Made by a program: the position numbers and the translations under genes | Source: Sipunculus nudus | Taxonomy: Eukaryota; Annelida; Sipuncula; Golfingiida; Sipunculidae | DNA: 64,000 nucleotides | Direction of reading: 5' to 3' | Assembly: GCA_026874595.1 (NCBI GenBank) | Contig: CM049317.1 | Coordinates: 19,245,882 to 19,309,881, forward strand | The notes under the pieces: generated by a model | Told to the model about the DNA's origin: nothing | The model's input: only the letters and a program-made list of their open reading frames with translations | Databases searched by the model: none | In this document: in pieces, positions 1-14,800 of the stretch | Position numbering within the stretch: position 1 is the first letter of the stretch | How the letters are laid out: the number at the start of each line of letters is the position of its first letter

Positions 1-1077
1 ACTTTGTGAATTGTGTCCCTACTTACACAAACAAAGGCTCCTTTTCTTTTTCTTTGTCATCTTCGTGACCTAATTTAGTCAACTGCCCTCTACTCTGTGT
101 CACTTTGTCATTATGTCTGTTGGTCAGTTGTCCTCAGTGTCGCCTTCTTGCTTGTTCTTGCTTTTGACATATAGCATTCTACACATTCTTCATATCTTTG
201 TCCAAATTTATCGTAGCCTCATACACAGTTGCTCATTTTTTACCCGCCATTCCATGGCCTTTCTCCTGAATTGTAGCTCTCTCAATCTGATATTACCATG
301 GCCACGCATTTGAGGGAAATATTCATGATATTCCAAAATACGGGGTCTCATTTTTCTAACTTTGTCACTTTTAAGGCTACAGAGGTCTAGTTTTATTTTG
401 CTTTAGGCAGCCTTGGATCAGTTTCACTCGGCTTTATATAAACTCTCAGGAAATCTCGTACCGTTTCTCGTGAGACGAGATATTGCGAGAGGTCACTGTT
501 TTTACTCTACACTCCACAAATCTCAAGCTATCGCTCTGAAGGTTTAACATTTAATAGAAAAACAAAACTTCTGCAAGTCTTTTGTTTTTAGTTGAGGTAG
601 GGCACACGTCAAGGTCACCAAAACACAAAAATATCATTTTGCTCATAACTTAGTCAAATATTGTCCTTTTTACACAAACTATAGCTCACTTTATTTGTTT
701 TGCATTCCTGTCATTCTGTCTGTCTGTATTATTTCAATTTCAGGCAAGCCGTCGATCTATGGTCTTCTAGTTTCAAGCATCACTCAGCCCCACTAGGAGT
801 CTTTGGGCTTTTGCAGGGCCCTTCCTGACCTGTCAGTATTCTAGTTCAGATTACTAGTCATGCGAAAATCAGAATCATAGGAATCAAAGATTATTGACTG
901 GATAAAAGCTGGATTCTTAATTGTTTTTTTATTGAAAAGAGTTAATACACTGATATAAAACAGGTCATTTTTATTTATGGTACAAAGCTGTCATTGAAAA
1001 GGTATTGCACACCTACCTCCAGGCTCAAAGTGTACACATTAAAAAAGGCAATAAAAATTGTGGTCTTTTAATTGCAG
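1..1077. other. No gene recognised
   Basis: I see no convincing exon here. The stretch lies just upstream of the first exon I can assign to the plus-strand gene ending at 21475, so it is probably intron or upstream sequence of that gene. Short open frames lack splice signals and any resemblance to a known family. Confidence 0.5.
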
Positions 1078-4000
1078 CCGCTAAGGAAAAGCAACATCAC
1101 CTGATGAATATGGTACAGAGTGAGTATATTGTTCATTTTAAAATTAAGTTTATATGTATATACAGTATGAACAATCTCTTCTCATAATATATAGTTTTAT
1201 AACACATTACGTAATCTGAATTATAAACTATTTATAACATTATCACCACATTAACATTAAAAAGTCGAAATTTTATCGTCTCAGTTGGCTATTGTGCAAA
1301 GCTCTTTCCATGCTGATTGCATATTGCGATCATTTTGATTTATACCACACCTGCCTTTACCCCGATTTATATAATATTCTGTTTACAGTCGTCCTTTACT
1401 TCATTATCGTACCTTTAGTACGTTATCTCTCTGGTGGTCATATCTTAGTTCACCTAAATAAAGTTCACCTGAATATACTGCTCTTTCTCCAATGCTGTGG
1501 TTTTTATTGAATATTCTTTTATGTGACCCGATAACACAAGAAAATATTTCATTTATTCTTATTGTATATCTTTTAATTGCGTATACAGAACTAAAACAGG
1601 GAAATGCGCCTACATATGAGGAAATACAGGTCTTACTGGGCAAGTAGTAACCTTTTCTTTGTCATTGTTTAGTTAGATTTGAACATTTGTATAATTGCCT
1701 ATTCTGCACTATTTTTATGAGATGAGATATTAATTGATCATTATAATATATTAATTAGAAAAGTGTCTCTTAGGAGTTAACTTTGATCGGTTTTCTCATG
1801 AAATTGTTACTATTACAGCTCCCTACCCCTTCCAGGCCTTTTTTTATTTTGTATGTAGTTTTAAATAAAATATGTAAAGCAAGTCCAGAATTAGTAACAT
1901 CTTTCTAAACGCCAAATGAAACAGATATGGCACACGCTGTATATATCGCATGAAAGAATTCGAGTCTAAATAATTATTGTTTTAGCTCAGCAGGTCAATG
2001 GTCTGTGAACCGCAATTGAACGTAAAAATGGATTATTAAAACGCATTAAATGGGGTACTTTATTATGTAATATAAAACAAATACTTAATAACAAAATAAC
2101 GATACCAAGCAAGACCAATAAGAGTTTAGGGCGGAATTATTTCACTTTTGTTTACATGGAGAAAAGTATATCATTAAACACAATTTTCATGCTAAAGTAT
2201 AACAGTATCTACAGTGTTGTTGCTTCTTAAGCTGTGAAAATTATTTTAATGTATTCCTTAATATGTTCCAGTTGTTGACAAAAAAACCCTTGTTGGGTAT
2301 CTAACAGATGTCTTTAACCTTGCCGAAGAGGGTTACGAGTTCCGTCCTTTCCGAACCACTGGTAAGGATATATAATCTCTTTCAATTATATTGAAATGGT
2401 GTAAGTTTGAAGGTAAATTACGTAGGTCATTATCCATCTTGTTGGCGGATTCTATTGATAGCATATTAATGAATAGGATGAATTTGGAGACGTGAAAATG
2501 GAATATGAAAAAAACTTTTTTTTGATACAGTTTTCCATCGAATCCTTACATAAATTTTACTTATTAGTTCAGAAAGGGATCATCTTGAGCAAAGTTGTGT
2601 GAAAATATCAAGATGTGATCCATACAGAAAAAGATCATGAAATAAATATCGTGCTTACCTGGTATGATTGGTACTTTATTTATTTGCATGGTTGATCAAT
2701 GATAAGGGACACGTATGGCCTTATTTTTTTCAATTCTGCCACTCTTCTTTTATGTTTGAAGTCCTCGATGCGCTTACACTGTATTCTCTAATTTATATGG
2801 TTTCTTATTTTAAGATACCCTATATCAGCATGCCCGTCATATATTTACGTATCATGTCGGCAGGATATTTAAGATAGGAATTCAATGTGAACCAGGGTCA
2901 TACACTTTTGTTTACCTGCCATTTAAAAAATCTAATTCTCAAGGACAAAGTGTTTCTTATAAATTACCAGACAAATGCCTTTCATCTAAAAATGATGAAA
3001 GGCCACCTGGTTCGCAATTAAATTACCTCTTCAGGCCTTTCGAAAGTCACGTCACGTATGCGAAGTTACGTCCGTCTCACCCGAGATTCTAAAGCATAAA
3101 TCTGACTCTAAATTTCCCCGCATCTTAACATAAGAATTCATGCCGTTTATCATGGAATAACATGTATCAGTCAACTATTAGCAGATGTTGCCAATAATTC
3201 CTTAAAATGATTATTCTTATAGTTGCTTAACCGAGTATAGACTAACATATCTCCTCATTAATCTATGTTTTGGGTAGTAGAAATAGCATATATAACCTAT
3301 ACAAGTGCCCCACAGTTTCGCAAATCAAAAAATATTTCCATTCATGTTTTACCAATCCCTTGACGCAGAGACTAAAAATCCAAGGGTGGGTTTGAGCTCA
3401 ATATATTCTCATCTGAATTGGTGTCAATGTACTGAATTAAAATTGTCATGTGTAACGATGAAGATTATATTGCGAAATGACAGCTCAAGAAGTGCCAAGG
3501 TGGAGCCTTCGATTCCGAGGGGCTGCATGGTGATCGGTAAATTGATCATGGGCCACTGAGCCAAGACACGATGTCAAATAAACTGATTAGTTAAGATTAC
3601 TCTGTTTGCTCTGAGCACACATCCGATCTGTCATACATCCTAATCCAATTAACATCTTGCATTCCCAGCTCACAATCATACTTGCAAAATGTAGAAACTG
3701 AAATAATCAGGGGCAACATATCGACTGGGAATATAATAACAGCGGCTCCTCCTCCTTTCTCGGTCGCTCTCGTGGCTAAGACTCACGCGGTACACTGTGG
3801 AAACTTTCTTGGCGGGCGATGTTGTGGTATACGTCGTTCCTCTCACATAATTCGTTCGTTCAACGCAAAAAGATGAAGTCTCTTCATGACAGAGAGCTAC
3901 CCTAGCCAACAACATTTCAAGCTTAAGTCACTGCCACAGAAGGTAGATGGTTGACGCTGACACTCAGGAGCGATTATATATTCGGTACTGGTTTTAGTGA

Positions 4001-5881
4001 TGTAATGATGGCAGAAAGCTGAAATAGTTATAAGGCCTAGCATGACTGACATGTGATTATTACCTGCAGGTGGCGCCTCCTCTGTTTAATGACTTTCTGC
4101 GCTCCAAAATTATCTTTTTTTACATTCCTTCAAATAAGTCAGTAAATAAGAACACTTTAGCCTTCAAATCATAGGCAAGGATTTCTTGGAGCCAGGGGAA
4201 TTCATTGAATACAACATTGAAAAGAATTATTTCCAGTATGATTTTTTGCACCGGAATTCAAAATTTGCTAATCGAAAAATATTATGATTTCCCTTCTGTC
4301 CTTCTGTCCCGCCCCATTCTTTTACCACATGTCTCTGAGACCCTTCCTGCTTTCTTCACCAAATTTTACAGATTTACTCAGCCCTTAATTCATATGTGAT
4401 TATAACCTGCAGTTGGCGCTACCTCTATTTACTGACTTTCTGCCCTCCAAAATGATCTTTTTCTCTTTCCTTCAGATAAGTCAGTCAATAAGAACACTTT
4501 ATTATTCAAATCATATGCAAGGATTTCTTGGAAGCAGGGAATACAATATTGAATACAATACTTCTTAGAGCATGGTGAATACAATATTGAATAAAATTAT
4601 TAGTCCCCTGCAGTAGGAGGGAGGACTGCTAAAATAGTCCACGTCCGTCCGTTCTCCCCCCAACCCCCACCCCCCGTTCTTTTTCTTGATACCTCTAAAA
4701 AACCGCTGATTTCTCGACTCACTTTTACACACATGTTAGTCAATTGACGAGCATGTCATTGTATCTTGCAGTTTGTGCCACCTGTGTTAGACCATTTTTT
4801 TTATTCTGGCCACAGTTGTTTCACTTTTTCCCAGACTTAGAAATAGGGGATACTACGATTTTGGTACGGTCGCGGCACCGCAGACAAATCTAATGAGTGA
4901 GATAAATTGAAAAGGGTTTGACTTTTTCAAATTTTGCAGGCGCATATAGGTATGGCCCGGAGGACGAAGCCTTTATTTTTAAATGAGGTCATGATCTTAA
5001 CTATGAGAGTGACCTTGAGCTTGAATAGGTCCATTTTCGCCCATTTTTTTTTTTGCAAATAATCACCTGTATCTGAGGAGGGGTTCTGTGGAAACCTCCT
5101 CGATAGTTTTATCATGTACTCTGATTGCACCACCTGTAATTGTTATTTTCAATATGGCAATCTAAGGGTCTATTTAAGATGAAATATATCACAACATATC
5201 TCAGGAATGCTGTAGGCTTTCGCACTGAAATTTTGCACAGACATACATCATTGATAAATATAATCTTTTATCTTCGTTAGACAGGTGGCGCCAACGATAA
5301 TAGCTGTATATGCCTGCTCTTCTTGTTTAGTTGCATCTATTACTCAACCAACCCATTGGATCCTGAATTAACCTATTTCAGTCAGTCCCAAGGATAGCAT
5401 GTCACAGAAAACCCCACATTTGCCTTATGTATGGGGCGTGGACTATTTGTACCTCTGGGCATAGATTTCAATTGATAATGATAATGTCGGAAACGTTTTT
5501 TTCTTAGAAGAATCACAAGATTACTATAAAACAACTTGAAGGTCACTATTTCTTTTATAAAAAAATGCTCATTTTACGGTTTTTAACGATAACTAAAGCC
5601 TAAAACATATAACGAGTAATATGATAGGAGGGTATCAAAGCGATCAGATTTTTCTTATTAGACTTTCCGTGTTTAATTCCGTGACTGTTAAAATAACTTC
5701 TCGTTAAAATCATCAGTCGCGGGCTGATAACTTATGTTATAATCGCCGGTCTTTAACTTATATTCCTCCCTCCTGTTTTATTCTTACAGATCAACTGAAG
5801 AATCATATCCGCCCCATATTTGCTCATCATCTACTTGCGGTGTTTCAGCAAGGATTTGGTTTAGAGGCTCAGGGGGAAGAG
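1078..5881 (+). CDS. Module 1 exons of the tandem-module gene
   Basis: Four exons (1078-1119, 1589-1639, 2272-2361, 5790-5881) encode the first module. The first three match in order, in phase and (for two) in exact length the exons at 8328, 10055 and 10516 of module 2. The third exon is 36 nt shorter than its partner (90 against 126 nt), so it lacks 12 residues that module 2 has between LAE and the FRP motif. The fourth exon, at 5790, reads DQLKNHIRPIFAHH and matches the module 2 exon at 15319 at about half of its residues. The donor after 1639 is GCAAGT, not GT. Confidence 0.6.
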
Positions 5882-8800
5882 GTATCTATCTATCGGTCTC
5901 TTTATCTGTGTGCTTATCTATCTAAAGTGAATTTTCGCTATTTGTCTCTTCATGAGTCAGCCTACCTACATTCTAATTGATAATCCAAAATAAGACACAT
6001 ATGACATATGGCTAACAAGTGTGACATTTCACTGTGACTGATCCATATTGGGTAGAAAAATACTTAAATAATTAATGCATTATATTAAATGATAAAGTGA
6101 TATGCATGTCGTTTTTTGATAACTGTATTAATTCAAAAAGGCTTACTAGGAACATAATGCCTATATACAATTGTCTTTTTTGTATCCGCCAAACGAAGTT
6201 TTGCGGATACTATATTTTGACCGGGTTCCGCCGCCGCCGCCGCGTTCGTTTCCTCTGAGACTACTGGACAAATTTTTCCAAAACTTACACCAATTATCGT
6301 GTCACATGTGACCTGGTGCCTAACCAATTGGCCTTGACCTCTGAACTTTCCTCTCTGCCCAGCTTTCCGTTTGTGCGTCTGTTTCCACACATAAACCCAC
6401 ATATCTCGGGAACCTTTGACCGATAAGGAAAAAATAATTATACAAATGTAGCCCTTGGATAGCTTTATAACATACACAAAAAAATGGTGGCGCCACCGGC
6501 AGCCATTTTTGCACAGTGTCCATCTGTTCAGCTGTCCATCTGTTAAAATCACTCATATAGTGGTTTGACTAATTCACCTGAAATTCGGCATGCGCATACA
6601 TCCTAGATAGCTTTCTTGATTTTATGACAGCTTCATTCACGTTCACGCTGCAGACATTAATGCTTAAATCTCCGGACTCGTTTGACCAATCAGGAATTTT
6701 TTTACTCAAATGTAAGCCTTGGATAGCTTTATAACATTAACAAAAATGGTGGTGCCACCTGTAGCCATTTTTGCACAGCGTCCATCTGTCTGCTGTGGGA
6801 TAAAATCACTCATATCTTTGCAGTGGTTTGCCTTTTCAACCTGAAATTTTGCATGTGTATACATCTTGGATAGTTCAAATAGCAGGTGGCGCCACCTAAA
6901 AGCATATTTACGTGTCAGACTTCCATTCTAATATGTAACGCATGTAACTCTATTTCCCATTGCCAGTCAATCCATGCCTTACTTAACCCGTCCTACTCTG
7001 ATTTTGGCGGATAAACGTAGTCGCTTGTCGACTACCGGTATTCTAGTTTAAGTTTTTTTTCTATTTGCCTCTTCAACGAGTCAGACCTGCATTCTAATTG
7101 ATGATCTAAATGGGATGTGTTGTGTAGATTAAATAAATACATAGTTATGTTATTTTGAATAAGTACCCTCTAATATATAATAAATTATGGCTGGTATGAA
7201 AATAATAAATTAGACCTACATGACGTATTACATTTTTACTATATTTGCAGGAACCGGCTAACGTAAATGTCGATGATTTCGGTGAGTACAACATGATCAT
7301 GAGTTACTTTAATGTTTGTTTTAAAAGTTGGAGATTTCTCCTTGGGGACAGTCAAAAGTGCCATTTTTCATCCTCTCTTTGGTAGAATTTTGGTTCTGTG
7401 TTGCAACACCTTCATGAGATAGTGGTGGTTTTGCTTTGCGGTATTTGCAAAGGTAGCCTGTGAAGCCAAGGCAAGGTTAGAATACAATAGAACAGAATGG
7501 AATAATACTATATTGTCCAATGCATATAGATACATTTGAAAACTTGTTGTGGAAGGAGATCACAAATATTCGTGTCATGCCAGATGCGCCAATTTCATAT
7601 GCGCAACTGTCAGCTACGGAACTTTCAGATGCGTGACTGTCAAATGCAAAACATTCCAGTTCACCAAATACAATATGCACGACAAATCTATAATAATCAG
7701 TACGGATATATATTTCATTTTGGTTATTGTATTTTTTATTCTCTATCACATGAAGTCTTCAACATATTATCGAATGTGGTAAGTTGCAACAAAATACGAG
7801 CAAAGAAACCCTTTTCATTTTGAGCGACATGGTTCGTTCACAACACGCGCGGTTGCTCACCATGAAGGAGTCGCGCATCTGGACAGGAATAAATACACTG
7901 CAAGTGTTAATAAAAAGTATACGGCACTGTAAATCGTTTTGGAGTATATCGTTAGAGGGTAAATCCGTTGCTTCAGAATATCAGGCGGAAACTGACACAT
8001 TTGCAATCGCTTTGCCAGACTAGAGTGTATTTTGATCCATCAGAAAATAATAATATTTTGTCGCACTCCTTTCCGTGTCATGATATTTTTTAATCCCTAA
8101 TTTAAAGTTCCAATTTTTTCTGTCATTATGTAAAAAGGACTTTTGTTGATAGTATAGATAGTTCGTTAAGGGGCCTGGAACCCTCTTGTACCGCCTTAAC
8201 ATTTTACTTTCAGAGGCCCTGGTTACATTAATTTTGCCAAAAGCAGAAGGTACGGTTTTAAAACTTAAAATATGGCTACTCTAATTAGACCTAAATATAT
8301 GAAATCTACACATTCAATTCTTTACAGACATTGGTAGGAGAGTAAACCTTTTAAAAGCAATGATGCAGTGTGAGTATAAACCTTTATACTTATATAAACA
8401 ATTGTAAACTGTAACAATAGCCTACATTCGATCACAATCCTAGTAGAGATGTTTGCTGTTCTTTTCACCTATGGCCTAAGCTACTGATTACTGAGGTCTA
8501 TTGATAGTCCCTGTTAGAGGGCGCCATAATTCACTTCAGACATATATGTAGCCCATAAGAATGGACTCCTCAGTTGTTTTTCTTTAGTGACTGGCACAAT
8601 GTGGAGTCCATAGAATACCCATGCGGTTACCTATGATTATAACACTCTGTGCGATATGACATATTTTCATTGATTAATGTCCAGTAAATGTATGTGTACT
8701 GAATATTTGGCCCTTGAAAAAACATTATTCTCCTATTCACAGCAATATTTTGCATCAAGGAAGTGAAAAAGTGTATATAATAGCACACTGGTACCGTCAA

Positions 8801-11800
8801 ATACAAATTGCCCCCTGGACTGTGTACATGCTTCATTTCTCTCTGGAGAAATACAACAATCATTGATGTTATATATGTGCTTCATGCTTTCCAAAATGAT
8901 ATTTGAGATTACAGGCCTTTCAACATAGAAAGTCATGCGAACATTGGTATGTTACAACCAAATGAACTATTTTTAACCAATTTCCCTTCTAGGAGTAACA
9001 GCTCGTTTCGTGCTATTATCCTAGTTAACCTTTTTTGGTCGGCTGGCAACGCAACAGAGAAACTATTGCGTCACCGTCGGAGGCTAACATATATGTTGAA
9101 CTTAGATCACGTGCTATCAAACCGGATGTCATGTTTTCCTTTTGATCCTTAATTGCCCAGTGTACTTTTGTCATATATTAACTATGCTATTGTATTAAAA
9201 ATATATTCAGATTGAATCAGCTAATTATTATTTATATATTTTGTTGTGCTAATTTTCAATACATAATTTGTCAATGCAACCTATCTGTTCTTAGTTTAAC
9301 GGCTCCAACTGAATTTTGCAAACACCTGAGTGAGTCAAATTTTATATATAACAGCTCACTCATCGTTGTATGATAATTCTTGTGAATAGTTATTATATGG
9401 TATAACAGATACCATAAACTATCCTTGACAATTACACTATTACACTTATATTCACGAGATAGCCGTTAATGTTTATTCGGTTATAATACTGTATGTTACT
9501 CCTTCGATATTCTCTTCTTAGGTCTAAATTTAGTTCCTTTGAAAAGGATCCATATTTTCCTCTAGTCATATATGGTGTACTAAGATTGCATCAGCCAGAA
9601 AACGGGATCTGCTTTTATTCACTGGTTCTGAGGGTGTCATATCATTTTAAGAAAAGTAGGATATGATGCGGATCTTTTAGGAATTTGGTCAGTTGTCTTT
9701 TTCTCCTGAATCACTCTACGATAAACATTGACCATGATTAGAAGATTTCAAACTATATTTATGCTGAAATAACTGAAATATTCTTACCTTATACCACCCA
9801 CGATACACCACCTATTATGAAATACTGCTGAACCTTAAATGGACATTTATATAATATCAAATTTACCAACTTTTCTTCCAGCTACCAAGTGATGTCTCCC
9901 CTAACCAAGGCGTCATCTAGTTAATATGGCGTTTCTTTTGGGCTTTAGACTCCCCAAGTTACGCTGAAAGTGTAAATAGGGAGCCCCACTGTCTCATGTT
10001 GAACTCATTTAAACGATTTTTTATCATTTATATATACTGTTTCTAAAATCGCAGTGGTGGAGCAGGGCAATGCCCCAACATTGGAGCAGGTGCTGGTCCT
10101 GCTAGGCAAGTAATACATATTTTTATCGGTTTGTATTTCAGTGTTTTCCTATTCGGCTTCGGGAAGCATATTTATAATTTGGTGATTGTTCTGTGCTATT
10201 TTAAAATTATACCAATAAATTTGCTGATGTATCTTAGGACCTAATTAGGAAAAGTTGACATGGTTCTTTAAAAAAAAGTGAAAAGGTCTATTGTCTATGA
10301 AGCGCAATGAAGCGTAAAACAGGAATATTAAAACACATTAAACGGAGTAATTTAATATATAATATAAACCAATACTTAATAACAAAGTAACAATACCAAG
10401 CAAGATCAAATAGAGTCAAGTACAGTGCTAAATTGTTTCACTTTATTTACATGAAAGTAGTAATTATTAAAACAAGCTGTGGAATTTATTTTAATGTATT
10501 TTTAATATGTTCCAGCTGTAAACAGAGACACGCTTGTTCAGTATCTGACAGATGTATTTGGACTTGCCGAAGATAATGTTGTTATGCCACCTGATTGGCC
10601 AGTTCTCGAGGAATACGATTTCCGTCCAATCAAAGGCTCTGGTGAGCATATCGAATATCTTTCAGTGATGTTGAAATGGTTTAAGATTAAAGTAAATTAC
10701 GTAGGTCATAATCCATCTTGGTGGTGAATTCTACTGATAGCATAGTAATGAATTGGCTGTTTGCATTCTGAAGGGTAAAAATGGAATATGAGAAAACTAT
10801 TTTGCACACTTTTTCACCGAATCCTAAGATATATTTAACTTATTGTTAATGATAGGAACGATCTTGAACAAAGTTGTATGATACAATCAAGATGTGACCT
10901 ATACAGAGAAGATCAAGAAATTCGTGCTAACCTTGTTAGTCCAGGACCTGTCTAGGACCTGGTCTACAACTCATCCGCCAGAGATTTGGACAATTGATTT
11001 GAGTTATTGGACTTTTGAGGTTTAAAAATCAAGGAGGTGCTTTTCCGAAAGCGGGGGCGAATTTAAAAATCCAAGATGGCCGCATGTGGCTATTTTTAAA
11101 ATCTTAAATCTTTACCTTTCACCATAGAAACATGTGTGATTCATCAATTTATGGGTTTTTGCATGCAAGTAATCGATTTCTAAAATCATTTTTATGATTA
11201 AAAGCCCAAATAACAAGTTAAAATTAATTTTATCGTAAAAATCCAAAATGGGCACCAGCAGCCATCATGAAAATATTGAAATTTGGAGGCACTCACACTG
11301 AAGTACAAAAATGTACCCCGTTTTATTTTCTTTTATTTGTATCCTTCTGTCCTTGTCTTCCATATTGAGGGAGCCGATGTCTAGGCCTTTTATATTAATC
11401 ACGGTGATGGCTTAAAATCAAAGCGAGCACCAGTAACCATTATAGAACGTTTGAACCGCTCACTGTCATTTCTGTTTGTTCTATCATTTGGTTAATGTTT
11501 AGCTGTTGATGCTTTTAACTTTATTTGTTGTTTGTTGTTGCTTTTGTGTTGCTCGTTCTTTGTTTTCTGTTTTTATTTTGATTTGAGGTACAGAGAGCTT
11601 GTTTGTGACATTATTTTAATGATTTCAGGTCAATCTTAAGATCATAGTTCCAGTCAAATACGTCACAACTGATAATAAAACAGAAGTTTAAACACAAGTT
11701 TTTTTTAACATTTATAATTACACGGGGTATTATAACATAAAACTGTTTACCATATAGCTGCTGTCGGTTGACAGGTGTCAGTTATTTCTACAATGTGTTT

Positions 11801-14800
11801 TCCGTTTCTTCTGACAATTTTTAAATCTTCTTCTTATGTAATACCTGTCTGTCAGTGAGTAAAACTGGGAATGGCGGAGAGCAGTGGTCAGAAATCATTT
11901 CCTCTGTTGGCACCTGTGCATCTTACATCTGTTAATCCACTGACTTTAATAGCAAGAAATGTATTATCTGCCAGAAAACTGGTAAGAAGTCCGACAAACT
12001 GACACAAGCAAAAGAAAATGGACATGAGAGCATGAAGCCAGCAGCATCAATAAGGAAAATGTGGTGAAAAAAGACTGAAACGAGCAGGAGAAGAATTTAC
12101 ATCATATGTATATCACAACACTTACAAGTGTTTTAAAACATATACACATAAGCAGAAACTAAATGCTTTGAAACGGGCTCAATCTCAAGAACAGACGGAA
12201 ACATCAGAAACGACATCCTCAGCACCAATGCTCCGCCGCAGAGCAGTCACACCAAGGGAAGTGCCAAGTTCACAGCGAGATCCAAAGGAAATGATATGTG
12301 CTGTGTGTGGAAGTGATAGGGTCAAAGTTAACCTTGTATCTATCAGAGACAAATTCAGAATTATTGAGCGAGAGAGAGCAGATAAATTTTTGACTGCTGC
12401 TAAACATTTGAAAGATGAAGTGTTCTGTAGAGTTGCTGAGCTGAACAGTGCTGAGGATGTATTTGCATCAGATATTTATTGCCATTGCATTTGTTTCAGA
12501 CGTTACATGCACAAATATGACCAAGATGTACAATCTCCAAGTAATGATCCTGTAGGAAAAGCCAAATCAACCTCTGCTTTTAAGCATAATTTATTCTTGA
12601 AGGTCTTGGGGCACATTGATCCTCTCCTGCAAGAAGGATACGGTTTTACTGTTAGAGATATAACAGATCGTATGTAAAGATGGCACTGTAGATTTCATAA
12701 TCTACAACAGAGATGTGAAAAGGTTGCTTGTTGACCATTATCGGGAACGAATTCAGTTTGCTCCAAAATTAATCAGAATTGGTTTTCTCCTCCAGTTTCA
12801 CAGCTGCTGATTTAGCAGCTAAGATTAAAACTCTTGACACTCTCAAACATGTGAAATATTGAACGAAGCTGCTAAGAATGTCGATTATTCTGTGATGCCC
12901 AGGAATTGAAGCATTCCTGGGAAAAAAAACTCCAATGCCTGATGAATGGTTGACATTTTATTCCGCACTGTATGACATTCCCAAATCACTTATGGCTAAA
13001 ATAGAAATGATGCAAATGCTAAAAGAAGTAGATGTAAACAGTGAAAGAGAAGAAGAAAAAGAAGATGATGATGATGGGATGTTTGATGACAAGGATATGT
13101 GGTGTGTGAAAAATCGACACTCACAACTAAACTTCCATTTCCAGATGGCATATTAACACATCCACTATGGCAAAAGAAAAACACCACTTTACATAATGCT
13201 AGGGCAATATATATACGGGAAGACACAAAGTAGAGAAATTCTCACAACACTTATCAGGGTGGGGGCCACTACTAGTTACAATGAAGTGCATAGATAAAGA
13301 AATCTGCTGTGTTCCTACACAGTGCAGTCAGCAGAAGTCATACCCATTCCAAGTCATTTCTCAGAAGATGGATGGGCATTTGGTGCCTTTGATATTGAAG
13401 ACTTCGATGACAAATCATAAATTTCAGGAACCCATAGCAAACATTACACAGCATAAGTGCTTTACCAGGAGACTACTCAAGGCCCTACGTCAAACCGCCT
13501 GAATCAAGCACCAATCTGTCACATCCCTCAAAAGAGAAACTTCCTTGTCAAGTTGTACCACCTTATTTCAAACCCGTGATGAGGCCAACCTTCCCACCCA
13601 ACTTTCAACTAGTTGAAAATACCCATGTGCACATCTTGTCTGATGCTGAAAAAGCTGTTGAGCTAGCAACCAATTCGGAATTCCTCATATCCTTTATTCG
13701 CTGTGGACTCCCACTTTCAGCTCCTGCCTGTGGTGAATTACCTCCTTTGGGTGGTATTCATGCGCTGATCACGACGGCTAATGTACCCCTGATTAGAGTT
13801 GGTTTCCTCCCTGTTATCTCTTTCCCGATTACGGAATATGCCACTGTCCGAAAGGTCCTAACCAACGTTCAGACAGGTCGTCAACAGTTGAATCAAGAAG
13901 CTTTGGCTATTGTCTCTGATGAGGGTGTCTATCACATTGCAGTTGATATACTCATGAGTTAGCCTGGTACTTTCAATGATTTGATCCCAATGTTGGGAAT
14001 GTTCCACTTTGCTAAGGTGCTCTTGCGATGTGCATGAAGGTATTTAGGTGGCAGCGGTATGGTTGATGCTCTTATTGAAAGCGAAGTGTTTGGGCCGAAG
14101 AGAGTCTCGACGGTGCTTTCTGGAGGTCACTATGTGAGGTCACTGAAAGGAATGCTTATTGTATCTGAGTCTCTTGATTCTCTCATGTGGAGTGCGTACT
14201 GACAATCAAATGTAAATACATTTGATCTCTTTGTCAAGTCAGCTGTTAATCTCAAGAATATGCTACAAAATAAAACTCGTGACGAGTGTGTCCCCAAGTT
14301 TGAGCAGGTTTCCGCTGCTGCCGTTACTCTTCATCAGCATTTCGATGCCTTTACACAAGAGTGCGGAGAGAAGTCAGAATTGTGCAAGTTTTTCATGAAC
14401 TTTTGCAAGATTGTGTCTATCATCAAGCAGATCGTGATGGCAACTGGCCATTGCACGTTGGAACAGTGAAGGCTTCCATGAAAGTTCTACTTGAGTTTGA
14501 TGCAGTCAAGCACATGCATGTATCAATATATTGATGTAATACTGTCAATTTTTGAAGAGTTTACAAGAGTTCGGTGGACCATTTCTGTATGTTTCACTCC
14601 TGCTGCCAAACTAAGTACAGGTAATAAAAACGCAAATGAAAAAAACCTTCCTTATGTATATGATCCTGGTTTTAACATACATTTATAAGATTTTGTGACA
14701 TTATTAAACTGTCCTTTAACCCTGACCTTCAATCACATAGGTTATGAAAAAAAAGATTTTCATACCCAAAACTTAAAAAAAAATGTAATTGCAAATATTT

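Noticed and set aside
12996-13226. Minus-strand open frame inside the transposon
   Set aside because: It is the complement of the acidic Glu/Asp-rich stretch of the plus-strand relic, giving His/Leu runs.
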